Assembly (NCBI RefSeq): GCF_038002825.1
Contig: NZ_JBBODF010000001.1
Span: forward strand, 5,270,001 to 5,334,000
Direction of reading: 5' to 3'
Source of the DNA: Paenibacillus sp. FSL H8-0048
GTDB taxonomy: Bacteria > Bacillota > Bacilli > Paenibacillales > Paenibacillaceae
DNA: 64,000 nt
The translations under genes and the position numbers were made by a program. Position 1 is the stretch's first letter; each line of letters starts with the position of its first letter. The notes under the pieces are model-generated. The model worked only from the letters and a program-made list of their open reading frames with translations. It searched no databases and had not been told where the DNA came from. Positions 1 through 7,850 of this stretch are shown here, piece after piece.

Positions 1-565
1 TGCCTTCGCTCAGGAACAGCTTGGCGGCGATTTCTTTGTTGGTGAGTCCCTCTGCAATGGAGGTGACGACTGCCTGCTCGGACCTGGTCAGGCCGTAGGC
101 AGCAAGCGGCTGATCCGCCTCGGAGGCTTCCTGACGCGCGGATGGCTGGAGGAAGCCCGCCAGCTTGCGGGCGATCTCGGGATGAATGAGCATATTGCCC
201 TCATGTACGGTCTTGATGCCTTGAATGATCCGGTCCGGCGGGATGTTCTTGAGCAGATATCCGCTGGCTCCGGCGCGCAGAGCCTCAATAATATACTCGT
301 CATCATCGAAGGTCGTCAGCATTAGAACAGCTACAGCCGGATAAGCTTCTTTGATCAGCCATGTACCTTCCACTCCGTCACATCCCGGCATACGGATATC
401 CATAAGTACAACATCCGCTCCGCCGGGCAGCTCCCCCAGCAAGGAGAGAGCCTCCCGGCCCTCCCCTGCGGTTCCCGCCACTTCAATACCGGCATCCATT
501 CCGATCAATACCTTCAAGCTCTCGCGGATAAAAGAATCGTCGTCAACAATCAATACTCTAATCAT
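1..565 (-). CDS. NarL/LuxR-family response regulator (3' end outside window)
   Basis: Cytoplasmic two-component response regulator, presumably phosphorylated by the histidine kinase encoded just upstream. The frame opens at ATG 565-563 and runs off the window edge, giving 188 residues of a protein usually about 210-220 long. Visible: a receiver domain (residues 1-120) with the acidic pocket D8-D10, phospho-acceptor D56 in the LMDIRMPG context, T84 and K106; then the start of a LuxR/GerE helix-turn-helix (about 155-188, LTRSEQAVVTSIAEGLTNKE). The last helices are missing. A purine-rich stretch (AAGAGG) precedes the start. Likely target is the divergent ABC exporter at 2.6-5.8 kb, by analogy with LnrJK/LnrLMN-type systems; that pairing is inference. 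Confidence 0.93.
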   Translation of the reverse strand, partial: MIRVLIVDDDSFIRESLKVLIGMDAGIEVAGTAGEGREALSLLGELPGGADVVLMDIRMPGCDGVEGTWLIKEAYPAVAVLMLTTFDDDEYIIEALRAGASGYLLKNIPPDRIIQGIKTVHEGNMLIHPEIARKLAGFLQPSARQEASEADQPLAAYGLTRSEQAVVTSIAEGLTNKEIAAKLFLSEG

Positions 566-724
566 GGTTCGGCACCTCTTGTCTGTGAGTATACTCCCGC
601 TATCCATCCCCGGCGAACTCGATGAGTGTGCGCAAACTTCCCATCTGGCTCCTCTCTTATAAAACTAATATAGGAAGTTGGAGGATGCGATATAACGGGA
701 AGCAGCAGCATGCGTTACAGTTGG

Positions 725-910
725 AGAGCGGATCAGTCTGCTGGTGTTGTGGCGTGGAGAAATAGTTAGACAACTGATCAGTTTGGCGATACTGCGAAAC
801 AAGGATTGTTGAAGAACTGACCATTCTGCCGATGCCACAGTTCGAGCGAATAGTAGGACAGCAGATTAGTCTGCCGATGTTCTAGCATGGGAAAATAGTT
901 GGATTTTGAG
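725..910. repeat. Degenerate tandem repeat, four units of about 45 bp
   Basis: Four imperfect units begin near 731, 776, 819 and 864 (steps of 45, 43 and 45). Each starts with a form of GATCAGTCTGCCGATG and ends with a form of AATAGTTGGACAGCA. The array lies in the roughly 650-bp non-coding gap between the response regulator and kinase genes, with no credible gene inside it. The divergence between units suggests an old array. Confidence 0.6.
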
Positions 911-950
911 CACTTGCTGATTAGCAAATGCCCTCTCTGGGGACAACAGC

Positions 951-1025
951 TGGAAAAATGACACTTAATTACTCCTAATTCGTCCGTCAGCATCACAACC
1001 AGCAACAGTAGATGCTGTTTTTCCA
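951..1025. repeat. 75-bp element bounded by TGGAAAAA / TTTTTCCA (copy 1)
   Basis: An 8-bp perfect inverted repeat, TGGAAAAA at 951 and TTTTTCCA ending at 1025, encloses about 59 bp. An element of the same length with the same ends lies at 31914-31988 (copy 2). Interiors have diverged. Probably a small dispersed intergenic repeat; function unknown. The rest of 566-1211 shows no gene. Confidence 0.5.
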
Positions 1026-1211
1026 ACTAATTTCCTAAAATCATCGGAAACTGTGAAATTAACATACATTTTTCCACTTGTTTGGAGCACAAGGTAGCAT
1101 ATCCCCTCCAGTTTGGGGCAGGAGGTAGCGCTCGCCCCATCGACTCCGCATATCCCCCAGGAAGTGTCACCCACCTTTCCCTGCATCCCCGCAGTCCCGT
1201 ATCCTGCCAGT

Positions 1212-2369
1212 CTACACTCCCTCCGGCTGCCGGTACACCGGCAGCCGGGTAACAACTGTGAACTGCGGCTCCAGCCGCAGCTCCAGCGTCCCGCCCACCA
1301 TGGAGCAGCGCTCGCTCATGCCCTTCATGCCCATCCCGCTGCTGCCCGGCAGACGGCTCAGCGGGTCAGCTACCGGCAGCTTCCCGTTATTGCCGGTCTC
1401 CATCCGTACCTCATGCTCCGTATAGGTGATCTCCACCCATACGGAGCTGGCCTGACCGTGCCGCAGCGCATTGGTGATGGCCTCCCGGGCATTGGTGTAC
1501 AGCACAACCTGAAGGCTCGGATAGAGCGGATAAGGAATCCCTTGCACCGTATAGGAGGTGGCAATGCCGGTATCGCGGCCCACTTCCTCCAGCAGCCGGT
1601 CCAGCGCATAGGCACCTTCTGACTGCGGAGTCGGGTTAATCCGCTTCAGCGCCGCACGCATATCATCCATACTGCCCGAGAGCTGATCCCGGATCTGGTT
1701 CATCATCTGAAGTCCCGTCTCGGGTGCGGCAGGAATTGTGTGAATGGCCGCTTCAGTCATCATCTTGACCCGGATCAGCCGGTGACCGATGTCATCATGC
1801 AGCTGGCGGGCAATCCGTACCCGTTCCTCGGCCTGCGCGGCCACCTCTATGTGCGAGGTGAACTGAAGCAGCCTTGCGCGGGCCTCTTCCAGCTCGAAAT
1901 GCTTCTTGCGCAGCTCGTCATAGAGGAATAAGGTATCGGCACGCCCGCGCCCTGTCCGGAGCAGCAGCAGGTTCAAGCCGGCACACAGCAGGAAGGTAAG
2001 GTTCGTGAACACAAGCACTGCCGGAGCCGCATGAAGCAGGGCGGCATTCAGCAGGGCCAGATGAATACAGAAGAAGGTAAGGGCTGTATTCTTGGGCTGC
2101 CGCCGGGTATAGGAGATCACCGCAGACAAGGCCGGAAAAACCATCAGCGGCCCGTATTCATAACAAAGCCAGGCAGTGAGGACCAGCTCTATGCCTCCGG
2201 TCAGTGCGGCGAGAGATCCAGATGGCCTTGTACCTAGTGTGACCAGCAGCATCAACAGCATGAAATGCAGAGTGAACCAGTCATAATCGGCGAATTCATA
2301 GACTTGCATCGAGAGGATCGCCGGGATGATAAGCAGGCTGTAGCGCAGCAGCATCAGTTCTCTGGTCAA
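1212..2369 (-). CDS. Sensor histidine kinase (HisKA_3 type)
   Basis: Membrane histidine kinase, probable partner of the response regulator downstream on the same strand. Of 385 residues, 1-140 are strongly hydrophobic (about five membrane segments), 145-185 form a linker helix, and the HisKA_3 box carries phospho-acceptor H191 (ARQLHDDIGHRL). A GHKL ATPase domain follows, with the N-box around N300 (EAITNALRHG) and a G-box near 341-354 (GSSGMGMKGMSERC). I keep the TTG start at 2369 because AAAGGATGAG precedes it; an ATG six codons in (2354) is possible. Short-loop kinases of this kind (DesK/LiaS/LnrJ group) usually sense membrane or envelope stress. Separation from its regulator by a repeat-filled gap is unusual. 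Confidence 0.9.
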   Translation of the reverse strand: MTRELMLLRYSLLIIPAILSMQVYEFADYDWFTLHFMLLMLLVTLGTRPSGSLAALTGGIELVLTAWLCYEYGPLMVFPALSAVISYTRRQPKNTALTFFCIHLALLNAALLHAAPAVLVFTNLTFLLCAGLNLLLLRTGRGRADTLFLYDELRKKHFELEEARARLLQFTSHIEVAAQAEERVRIARQLHDDIGHRLIRVKMMTEAAIHTIPAAPETGLQMMNQIRDQLSGSMDDMRAALKRINPTPQSEGAYALDRLLEEVGRDTGIATSYTVQGIPYPLYPSLQVVLYTNAREAITNALRHGQASSVWVEITYTEHEVRMETGNNGKLPVADPLSRLPGSSGMGMKGMSERCSMVGGTLELRLEPQFTVVTRLPVYRQPEGV

Positions 2370-2563
2370 GTAAGCTCATCCTTTTAGATACAATATTCCT
2401 TATCGGTCAACATTCTTCACAGGTACATCCATCTTAGCATAAGAGCCCTGCTCTTCAGGAGATGACTTTGGTCACCTCCGGATCATGACCTTTAGTACCT
2501 TCGGCTGTGCCTGCCCTACTGTACAATAAGAATACGAGAATGAAGGAATAGGGGGCATCGGCA

Positions 2564-3499
2564 ATGGCACTTGCGGTACTGAGCGATGTTGTGAAGAGAT
2601 ATGACGGTAAGCTGATTGTGGATCACGTGAATTTCAATATCCAGGAGGGCGAAATCTTCGGCCTGCTGGGCCCGAACGGTGCCGGGAAGAGCACGACCAT
2701 CAGCATGATCTGCGGACTGCTCCAGGCCGACAGCGGCGAGATCCGGATCGACGGGCTGTCCGTAAGGGAGCGGCCGCTTGAGGTGAAGAAGCGGATTGGC
2801 CTAGTGCCACAGGAACTGGCTTTATACGAGAATATGTCGGCCAGCGATAATGTAAGCTTTTTCGGCAGACTCTATGGGCTGCGCGGACAACTGCTGAAGG
2901 AGCGGACCCGGGAAGCGCTGGAGTTCACCGGACTTAGCGACCGTGCCAAGGATAAGCCGTCCACCTTCTCGGGAGGGATGAAAAGACGGCTGAATATCGC
3001 CTGTGCCATCATGCACCGGCCGCGCCTGATTATTATGGATGAACCTACAGTCGGCATTGATCCGCAGTCACGCAATCACATTCTGGAATCCGTGAAGGCC
3101 TTGAATAAGATGGGGTCGTCGGTGATCTACACCAGTCATTATATGGAGGAGGTAGCTGCGATCTGTGACCGGGTAGCCATTATGGACCAGGGGCATATCA
3201 TTGCCTGCGGTACGGAGAACGAGCTGCGCGAACGGGTGGCCCACGAGGAGAAAATCGTTGTGAAAGCAGCGGGCATCACCCCTGCCTTAGTGAACGAGCT
3301 GGGGCAGCATCCCCGGATCAACCGGGTAGAAGCGGTACAGGATGCGATCGAGCTGTATCTTCCCTCCTCGCAAAGTGCGCTCCAGGATATTCTGTTTATT
3401 TTCTCCAAGCACGAAGGGGTCATTGCCTCCCTGAATATTGAAGAGCCGGATCTGGAGACCTTGTTCCTTAGTCTGACCGGCCGGACCTTGCGGGACTAG
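2564..3499 (+). CDS. ABC exporter ATP-binding protein (LnrL/CcmA-like)
   Basis: Nucleotide-binding subunit of an ABC-2 exporter, 311 residues. Walker A is GPNGAGKST at 36-44, the signature is FSGGMKRRLNIA, Walker B is RLIIMDEPTVGID, and the switch histidine lies in YTSHYMEE; a C-terminal extension of about 90 residues follows, as in antibiotic-resistance ATPases. ATG 2564 follows AATAGGGGGC. It is the first gene of a compact three-gene operon, 14 bp before the first permease, transcribed away from the kinase/regulator pair. The arrangement (kinase, regulator, ATPase, two permeases) matches the linearmycin-resistance LnrJKLMN type of B. subtilis; the substrate is unknown, with amphipathic antibiotics or lipids as candidates. 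Confidence 0.92.
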   Translation: MALAVLSDVVKRYDGKLIVDHVNFNIQEGEIFGLLGPNGAGKSTTISMICGLLQADSGEIRIDGLSVRERPLEVKKRIGLVPQELALYENMSASDNVSFFGRLYGLRGQLLKERTREALEFTGLSDRAKDKPSTFSGGMKRRLNIACAIMHRPRLIIMDEPTVGIDPQSRNHILESVKALNKMGSSVIYTSHYMEEVAAICDRVAIMDQGHIIACGTENELRERVAHEEKIVVKAAGITPALVNELGQHPRINRVEAVQDAIELYLPSSQSALQDILFIFSKHEGVIASLNIEEPDLETLFLSLTGRTLRD

Positions 3500-3513
3500 A
3501 GAGGGGAAGAAAC

Positions 3514-4680
3514 GTGAATATCTGGATTATTATGAAATTTGAGCTGCGCAGACAGCTCCGTTCACGCACATTGCTGCTTAATATGTTCCTGCTGCCGCTG
3601 GTGCTGATCTTCCTCTTGGGCGCTTCGCTCTCCGGGGTGGTCGGGGTACAGGGGGCAGATGAGATCAAGCCTGTGCGTGTAGCTATTGTGAATAATGGAG
3701 GCGGAGGGGCAGAGGCATCTGCAATCCTTACAGCTTTTCTGGAGACGCCTGAGGTGAAGGGGCTGATTATTCCTGTCAAGACAGAGAGCCGTGAAGCCGC
3801 AGAGAGCGGGCTGCGCACGAGCAAATATGCCTATGGTGTTATTGTTCCTTCGGGTTTTGATGAAGAGGTGCAGAGCGGTAAGAAGGTGAGCCTGGAGTTC
3901 ATTCTGGGCAGGAGCCATGCAGATAACCGGGTAGCCGGAACCGCCTTCGACAATCTGCTGATGGAGCTGAATTATAAGCAGGCGGCAGCCGTTACGCTTG
4001 GACCGAAGGCTCTTACAGCGACTTCGGCGCCTGCCGGGAAGCCGGGGGTGGTGCTGGGAGATCTGAACAATGGCGGGAAGACCTATTCGGCGGCTCAGTT
4101 CTATGCGGCGTCCATGCTGCTGATGTTCCTGATGTACAGCGGACTTACTGTGACAGCCTCACTTTTTAACGATAAAGAGAACCATACGCTGTTCAGAATC
4201 CATTCCATGCCGGTAAAAGGCAGCCATCTGTTCATTGGCAAAATGCTCGGCGTAGGCCTGGTCAGCATCCTGCAGTGCCTTACGATTATTCTGCTGTCTG
4301 ACTGGCTGTTCGGCGTCTACTGGGGCAACCGCCCGGGACTGCTGCTGCTGTTCTGTCTGCTGATGATTGCCGCCTCAATGACGCTGGGCGTACTGATCTG
4401 CTTCTTCAGCCGGACCTCGGCGACTGCTACGAATATCATTAGTGTCCTGACTATAGTGATGACCTTCGTCAGCGGAGGAATGGCGCCGCTTCCCGATTCC
4501 TGGGTGAACAGCGCAGGTGCATTTACGCTTAACCATTGGGTGCAGCAGGCGGTCATCCGGATGATGCTGCATTCCGGTCTGGACCAGCTTTTGCCGAATC
4601 TGTGGGTGATGTGCTTCATTAGCGCGGCATTATTCGCGGCAGTGATTGTCTCATACCGGAAGGTGGGTTACCGTGGATAA
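3514..4680 (+). CDS. ABC-2 permease (LnrM-like), first of pair
   Basis: Membrane subunit of the exporter, 388 residues. An N-terminal membrane helix (about 15-40) is followed by a large extracytoplasmic domain (about 45-190), then five to six helices to the C-terminus, the ABC2_membrane_3 layout. It starts at GTG 3514 behind GAGGGGAAGAAAC. Its last codons overlap the start of the next permease (GTGGATAA, 8 bp), so the two are probably translationally coupled and form a heterodimer. Confidence 0.9.
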   Translation: MNIWIIMKFELRRQLRSRTLLLNMFLLPLVLIFLLGASLSGVVGVQGADEIKPVRVAIVNNGGGGAEASAILTAFLETPEVKGLIIPVKTESREAAESGLRTSKYAYGVIVPSGFDEEVQSGKKVSLEFILGRSHADNRVAGTAFDNLLMELNYKQAAAVTLGPKALTATSAPAGKPGVVLGDLNNGGKTYSAAQFYAASMLLMFLMYSGLTVTASLFNDKENHTLFRIHSMPVKGSHLFIGKMLGVGLVSILQCLTIILLSDWLFGVYWGNRPGLLLLFCLLMIAASMTLGVLICFFSRTSATATNIISVLTIVMTFVSGGMAPLPDSWVNSAGAFTLNHWVQQAVIRMMLHSGLDQLLPNLWVMCFISAALFAAVIVSYRKVGYRG

Positions 4681-5833
4681 AATATTAATTATTGCCTGGA
4701 ATATGATCAGACGAAGCATAGGCACCTTCAGGGGGCTTATGGTATTCATTCTGCTTCCAGGCGTAGTGGTGGCAGCAATTATCTCCCTTACTGGAGGGAT
4801 GGCGGAGGGACCGGCAACCGTTCTATACGTCAACTCGGATACGGGGGCAGCCGGCAGACATTTGATTACGGAGCTGGAGCAGGCCGGAGAATATAAGTTC
4901 GAGCCGCGCAGCGATGAGGCCGCTTTGAAGGAAGCGACCATTAAACAGGAGGGGACGGTGGGGGTGTTCATTCCTGCCGGGTACACTGCGGCCTTACTGG
5001 CGGGGGAGCCGCCGCAGATCAGCATCTATGAGCTGCGGGCAAGTGAAAGCTCCATCATGATGAAGCTGAAGATCACCGCCAATGCCGCTCAGATTGCCGA
5101 AGCAGCGCATACCGTTGCTGCCGCAAGCGGAGGAACAGGTGATATGCAGGCGCAGCTCGCTGCTGTACTGAAGCAGTCGGAGCAGCACAATGTGGGCGGC
5201 ACCCGCACCGATTATGATCTCTATCCGCGGCAGACGCTGGGCGTGGTTACAGGGATGACGCTTATGTTCCTGATGGCACTGGTGACCAGCTCCGTCTCCC
5301 AGATCACGGATGACCGCAGAGGGCGTACCATGATGCGCATGTTCAGCGCGCCGGTCCGTTCGTATGAAATTGCGCTTGGCAACTTCCTGGGCAGCTTCCT
5401 TGTAGGAATGATTCAGATTCTTGTTGTGCTGGTGCTGGGAAAATGGGTGCTCCGCTACGATTACGAGATGCCGCTCTTTCTCTACTTCCTGGTGCTGGCG
5501 GCCTTCATGCTGGTATCTATGGGCATCGCCAGCACCGTTGCAGGCCTGATCCGCAATCCGCGTAATGCGGGGATGCTGAATTCGCTGATTCTCACTCCGA
5601 CCTGTATGCTGGGCGGCTGCTTCTGGCCCGTCTCCATCATGCCGGAATATATGCAAAAACTAGCCAACTTTACACCGCAGAAATGGGCGATTCAGGCGGT
5701 GGACATTGCCGCAACCGGCGGCGGCTGGAATGAACTGTGGCTGCCGTTTGCGATTCTAGGCCTGATGGCTGCCGTTCTGCTGGCGATTGGCTCTGCCATT
5801 CTCCGTCCGAATGAAGCGGGAATCAGCACCTGA
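4673..5833 (+). CDS. ABC-2 permease (LnrN-like), second of pair
   Basis: Second membrane subunit of the exporter, 386 residues from the GTG at 4673. A TTG nine codons upstream (4646) is in frame, but GGAAGGTGGG sits at proper distance from 4673, and the resulting overlap GTGGATAA with the preceding stop is typical coupling. Topology repeats that of its partner: one N-terminal helix, a large outer domain (about 35-190), then about five helices. No clear terminator follows; 5834-5941 holds only the leader of the next gene. Confidence 0.9.
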   Translation: MDKILIIAWNMIRRSIGTFRGLMVFILLPGVVVAAIISLTGGMAEGPATVLYVNSDTGAAGRHLITELEQAGEYKFEPRSDEAALKEATIKQEGTVGVFIPAGYTAALLAGEPPQISIYELRASESSIMMKLKITANAAQIAEAAHTVAAASGGTGDMQAQLAAVLKQSEQHNVGGTRTDYDLYPRQTLGVVTGMTLMFLMALVTSSVSQITDDRRGRTMMRMFSAPVRSYEIALGNFLGSFLVGMIQILVVLVLGKWVLRYDYEMPLFLYFLVLAAFMLVSMGIASTVAGLIRNPRNAGMLNSLILTPTCMLGGCFWPVSIMPEYMQKLANFTPQKWAIQAVDIAATGGGWNELWLPFAILGLMAAVLLAIGSAILRPNEAGIST

Positions 5834-5941
5834 GACCAAAGCGTACCCTTGCTGCCCTTCATGTCTAAAACGGACATATTCAATTTGTATAATTATGTGA
5901 TATGATCAAATCAAAGGAATATATGACAGGAGGATACGAGG

Positions 5942-6265
5942 ATGGGCAGCAATAAGCTGGCTTGGACCTGGAAGGTGAAAGAGGAATACTTAGAGGAATA
6001 CGTACAAATGCATCTGGATCCGTGGCCGGAGATTCTGGAGGAGCACAGCAAGGCGGGCATCTGCAATTATTCGATTTTTCAGAACGGCAACCAGTTCTTC
6101 TATTGCTTTGAATGTAATGATACGGAAGCTGCGTTCGCCTACATCGCCGGGAGTGAGGCCTGCAACCGCTGGAATGCGATCACCTCGAAGATGGTCGAGG
6201 GCTCCTTTGATTTCAACGATGCGGTTCCGATGGTGCCGCTGCGCGAGGTCTTTTATCTGAAGTAA
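5942..6265 (+). CDS. rhaM: L-rhamnose mutarotase family protein
   Basis: A 107-residue protein of the RhaM/YiiL family, which interconverts alpha- and beta-L-rhamnose. Family features: an N-terminal KEEYLEEYVQMHLDPWPEI segment with the conserved His, HSKAGICNYSIFQNG, FYCFEC, and the Trp/Asn stretch NRWNAI. AGGAGG lies at ideal distance from ATG 5942. No rhamnose catabolic genes are adjacent, so its working substrate is unproven; rhamnose recycling from the cell-surface glycan is conceivable. The family call is firm, the exact substrate less so. Confidence 0.8.
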   Translation: MGSNKLAWTWKVKEEYLEEYVQMHLDPWPEILEEHSKAGICNYSIFQNGNQFFYCFECNDTEAAFAYIAGSEACNRWNAITSKMVEGSFDFNDAVPMVPLREVFYLK

Positions 6266-6342
6266 TCCGGTTTACAGCAATGTTGATTGGAGATATACTG
6301 GAGAGAATCATTTAAGCGAACTGAATAATTCAGTGTTATTAG

Positions 6343-6370
6343 GAGGAGCCTGTCACCAAGGCTTCTCTTT
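6343..6370 (+). terminator. Possible intrinsic terminator
   Basis: GGAGGAGCC and GGCTTCTC can pair across a 9-nt loop (one mismatch) and a T-rich run follows. Placed after the mutarotase gene. Weak. Confidence 0.4.
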
Positions 6371-6412
6371 GTCGTTTTACGGGTTTTTTAGGAAAAGGAG
6401 TGAAAAGCGCAA

Positions 6413-7543
6413 GTGGAATTCATACTGTATTTACTGCTGATTCTATTATTCACCAAGCTGGCCGGGGACTTGTCTGTGCGGCTCGGGCAGCCTGCGGTGC
6501 TGGGGAAGCTGCTGGTCGGCATCCTTCTCGGACCCGCCGTGCTCGGCTGGGTGCAGCCGGGCGCATTCATACATTACATGTCGGAGATTGGCGTGCTGCT
6601 GCTGATGTTCATGGCGGGACTGGAGACAGACCTGAGGCAGCTGCGTGAGAACTGGAAGGCGGCATTTGCGGTAGCTGTGGGCGGGATACTGCTGCCCTTT
6701 GCCGGCGGCTTCGCTATCGGGGAGTGGTTCGGCTTCGCGGATCACAATGCGCTGTTCCTGGGGGTGATTCTGAGCGCGACCTCGGTCAGTATCTCTGTTC
6801 AGGTGCTGAAGGAGATGGAACGGCTGAATTCGCCGGAAGGCTCGACCATTCTGGGGGCCGCGGTGATTGATGATATTCTCGTTGTGATTCTGCTGGCGGT
6901 GCTGATGAGCTTTTTCGGTACGGGGGGAAATATCCCGATAAGTCTTCTGATCGGCCAAAAACTGCTGTTCTTCGCCGTAGCTGTCATTGCCGGCTGGCTT
7001 GCTGTTCCCCGCCTGATGCGCTGGCTCGCCCCCTTGCGGGTAACCGAGGCGGTCATGACTGCTGCGCTGGTGATTCTCTTTGCTTATGCGTATTTTGCCG
7101 AGAAAATGGGAATGGCCGGAATCATCGGCGCCTTTGCCGCAGGAATTGCTATTGCCCAGACACCCTTCAAGCAGGTGGTAGAGTCCAAAGTAGAGCCGAT
7201 TGCTTATACGCTGTTTGTGCCGGTCTTTTTTGTGAGCATCGGGCTGAATGTCAGCTTTGAGGGGCTGGGCAGCCACATCCTATTTGTGGTGGTGTTATCC
7301 ATATTCGCTATATTGGCCAAATGGCTGGGCGGCGGAATCGGCGCGCGGCTGACCGGGTTCAATACGCGGTCCTCGCTCATTATCGGCGCAGGCATGATTT
7401 CCAGAGGCGAAGTCGCTCTGATTATCGCTTCTACGGGTCTGGCGAGCGGGCTGCTGCTTCCTGAATATTTTACCGGTGTCATTATCGCTGTGATTCTGAC
7501 TACACTGGTCACGCCGCCGCTGCTCAAGGGAATGTTCCGGTAA
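6413..7543 (+). CDS. Cation:proton antiporter, CPA2 family
   Basis: Integral membrane Na+ or K+/H+ antiporter, 376 residues and about 12 hydrophobic segments covering the whole chain (Na_H_Exchanger domain). Typical blocks: LGQPAVLGKLLVGILLGP near 25-45, FMAGLETDL near 65-75, and AAVIDDILVV near 150, the acidic pair thought to bind cation. No TrkA-N/RCK domain is attached, unlike KefB/C. It starts at GTG 6413; AAAAGGAG lies somewhat far upstream (about 13 nt). It stands alone with a terminator behind it. Likely role is pH or ion homeostasis. Confidence 0.9.
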   Translation: MEFILYLLLILLFTKLAGDLSVRLGQPAVLGKLLVGILLGPAVLGWVQPGAFIHYMSEIGVLLLMFMAGLETDLRQLRENWKAAFAVAVGGILLPFAGGFAIGEWFGFADHNALFLGVILSATSVSISVQVLKEMERLNSPEGSTILGAAVIDDILVVILLAVLMSFFGTGGNIPISLLIGQKLLFFAVAVIAGWLAVPRLMRWLAPLRVTEAVMTAALVILFAYAYFAEKMGMAGIIGAFAAGIAIAQTPFKQVVESKVEPIAYTLFVPVFFVSIGLNVSFEGLGSHILFVVVLSIFAILAKWLGGGIGARLTGFNTRSSLIIGAGMISRGEVALIIASTGLASGLLLPEYFTGVIIAVILTTLVTPPLLKGMFR

Positions 7544-7600
7544 ACCGTCCGGTGCGGAATGCTTGTAGCCCGCTTAATGTTATATAAATGATCCATTAAC

Positions 7601-7624
7601 GGCCTCCTCTGTTGGGGGCCTTTT
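7601..7624 (+). terminator. Intrinsic terminator after antiporter gene
   Basis: GGCCTCC-TCTGTT-GGGGGCC followed by TTTT (one G-T pair). The remaining non-coding stretch 7625-7850 shows nothing definite beyond the leader of the RND gene. Confidence 0.75.
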
Positions 7625-7850
7625 AATATGTTTTGGGTTCCCTGCAAAGTACCTGAATCATCATTATTTTGTGCCTATATGTCTGATGGAGGAGAAGCCG
7701 CCCGCCTTAAGACTGACCGCGAAACCCTCCGGGAGACGGTTTTGGCATTGGCCTTCAGCCCTTACACTGAAACAAGAATCGGCCGTGTATACATACGTGA
7801 ACAGACTACCCGCATTCGAACTATTAATGGAATGGAAGGGGTACACAATA

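Noticed and set aside
7671..7850. 60-residue N-terminal extension of the RND transporter
   Set aside because: Lacks transporter character, and the normal RND N-terminus with its own ribosome site begins at 7851.
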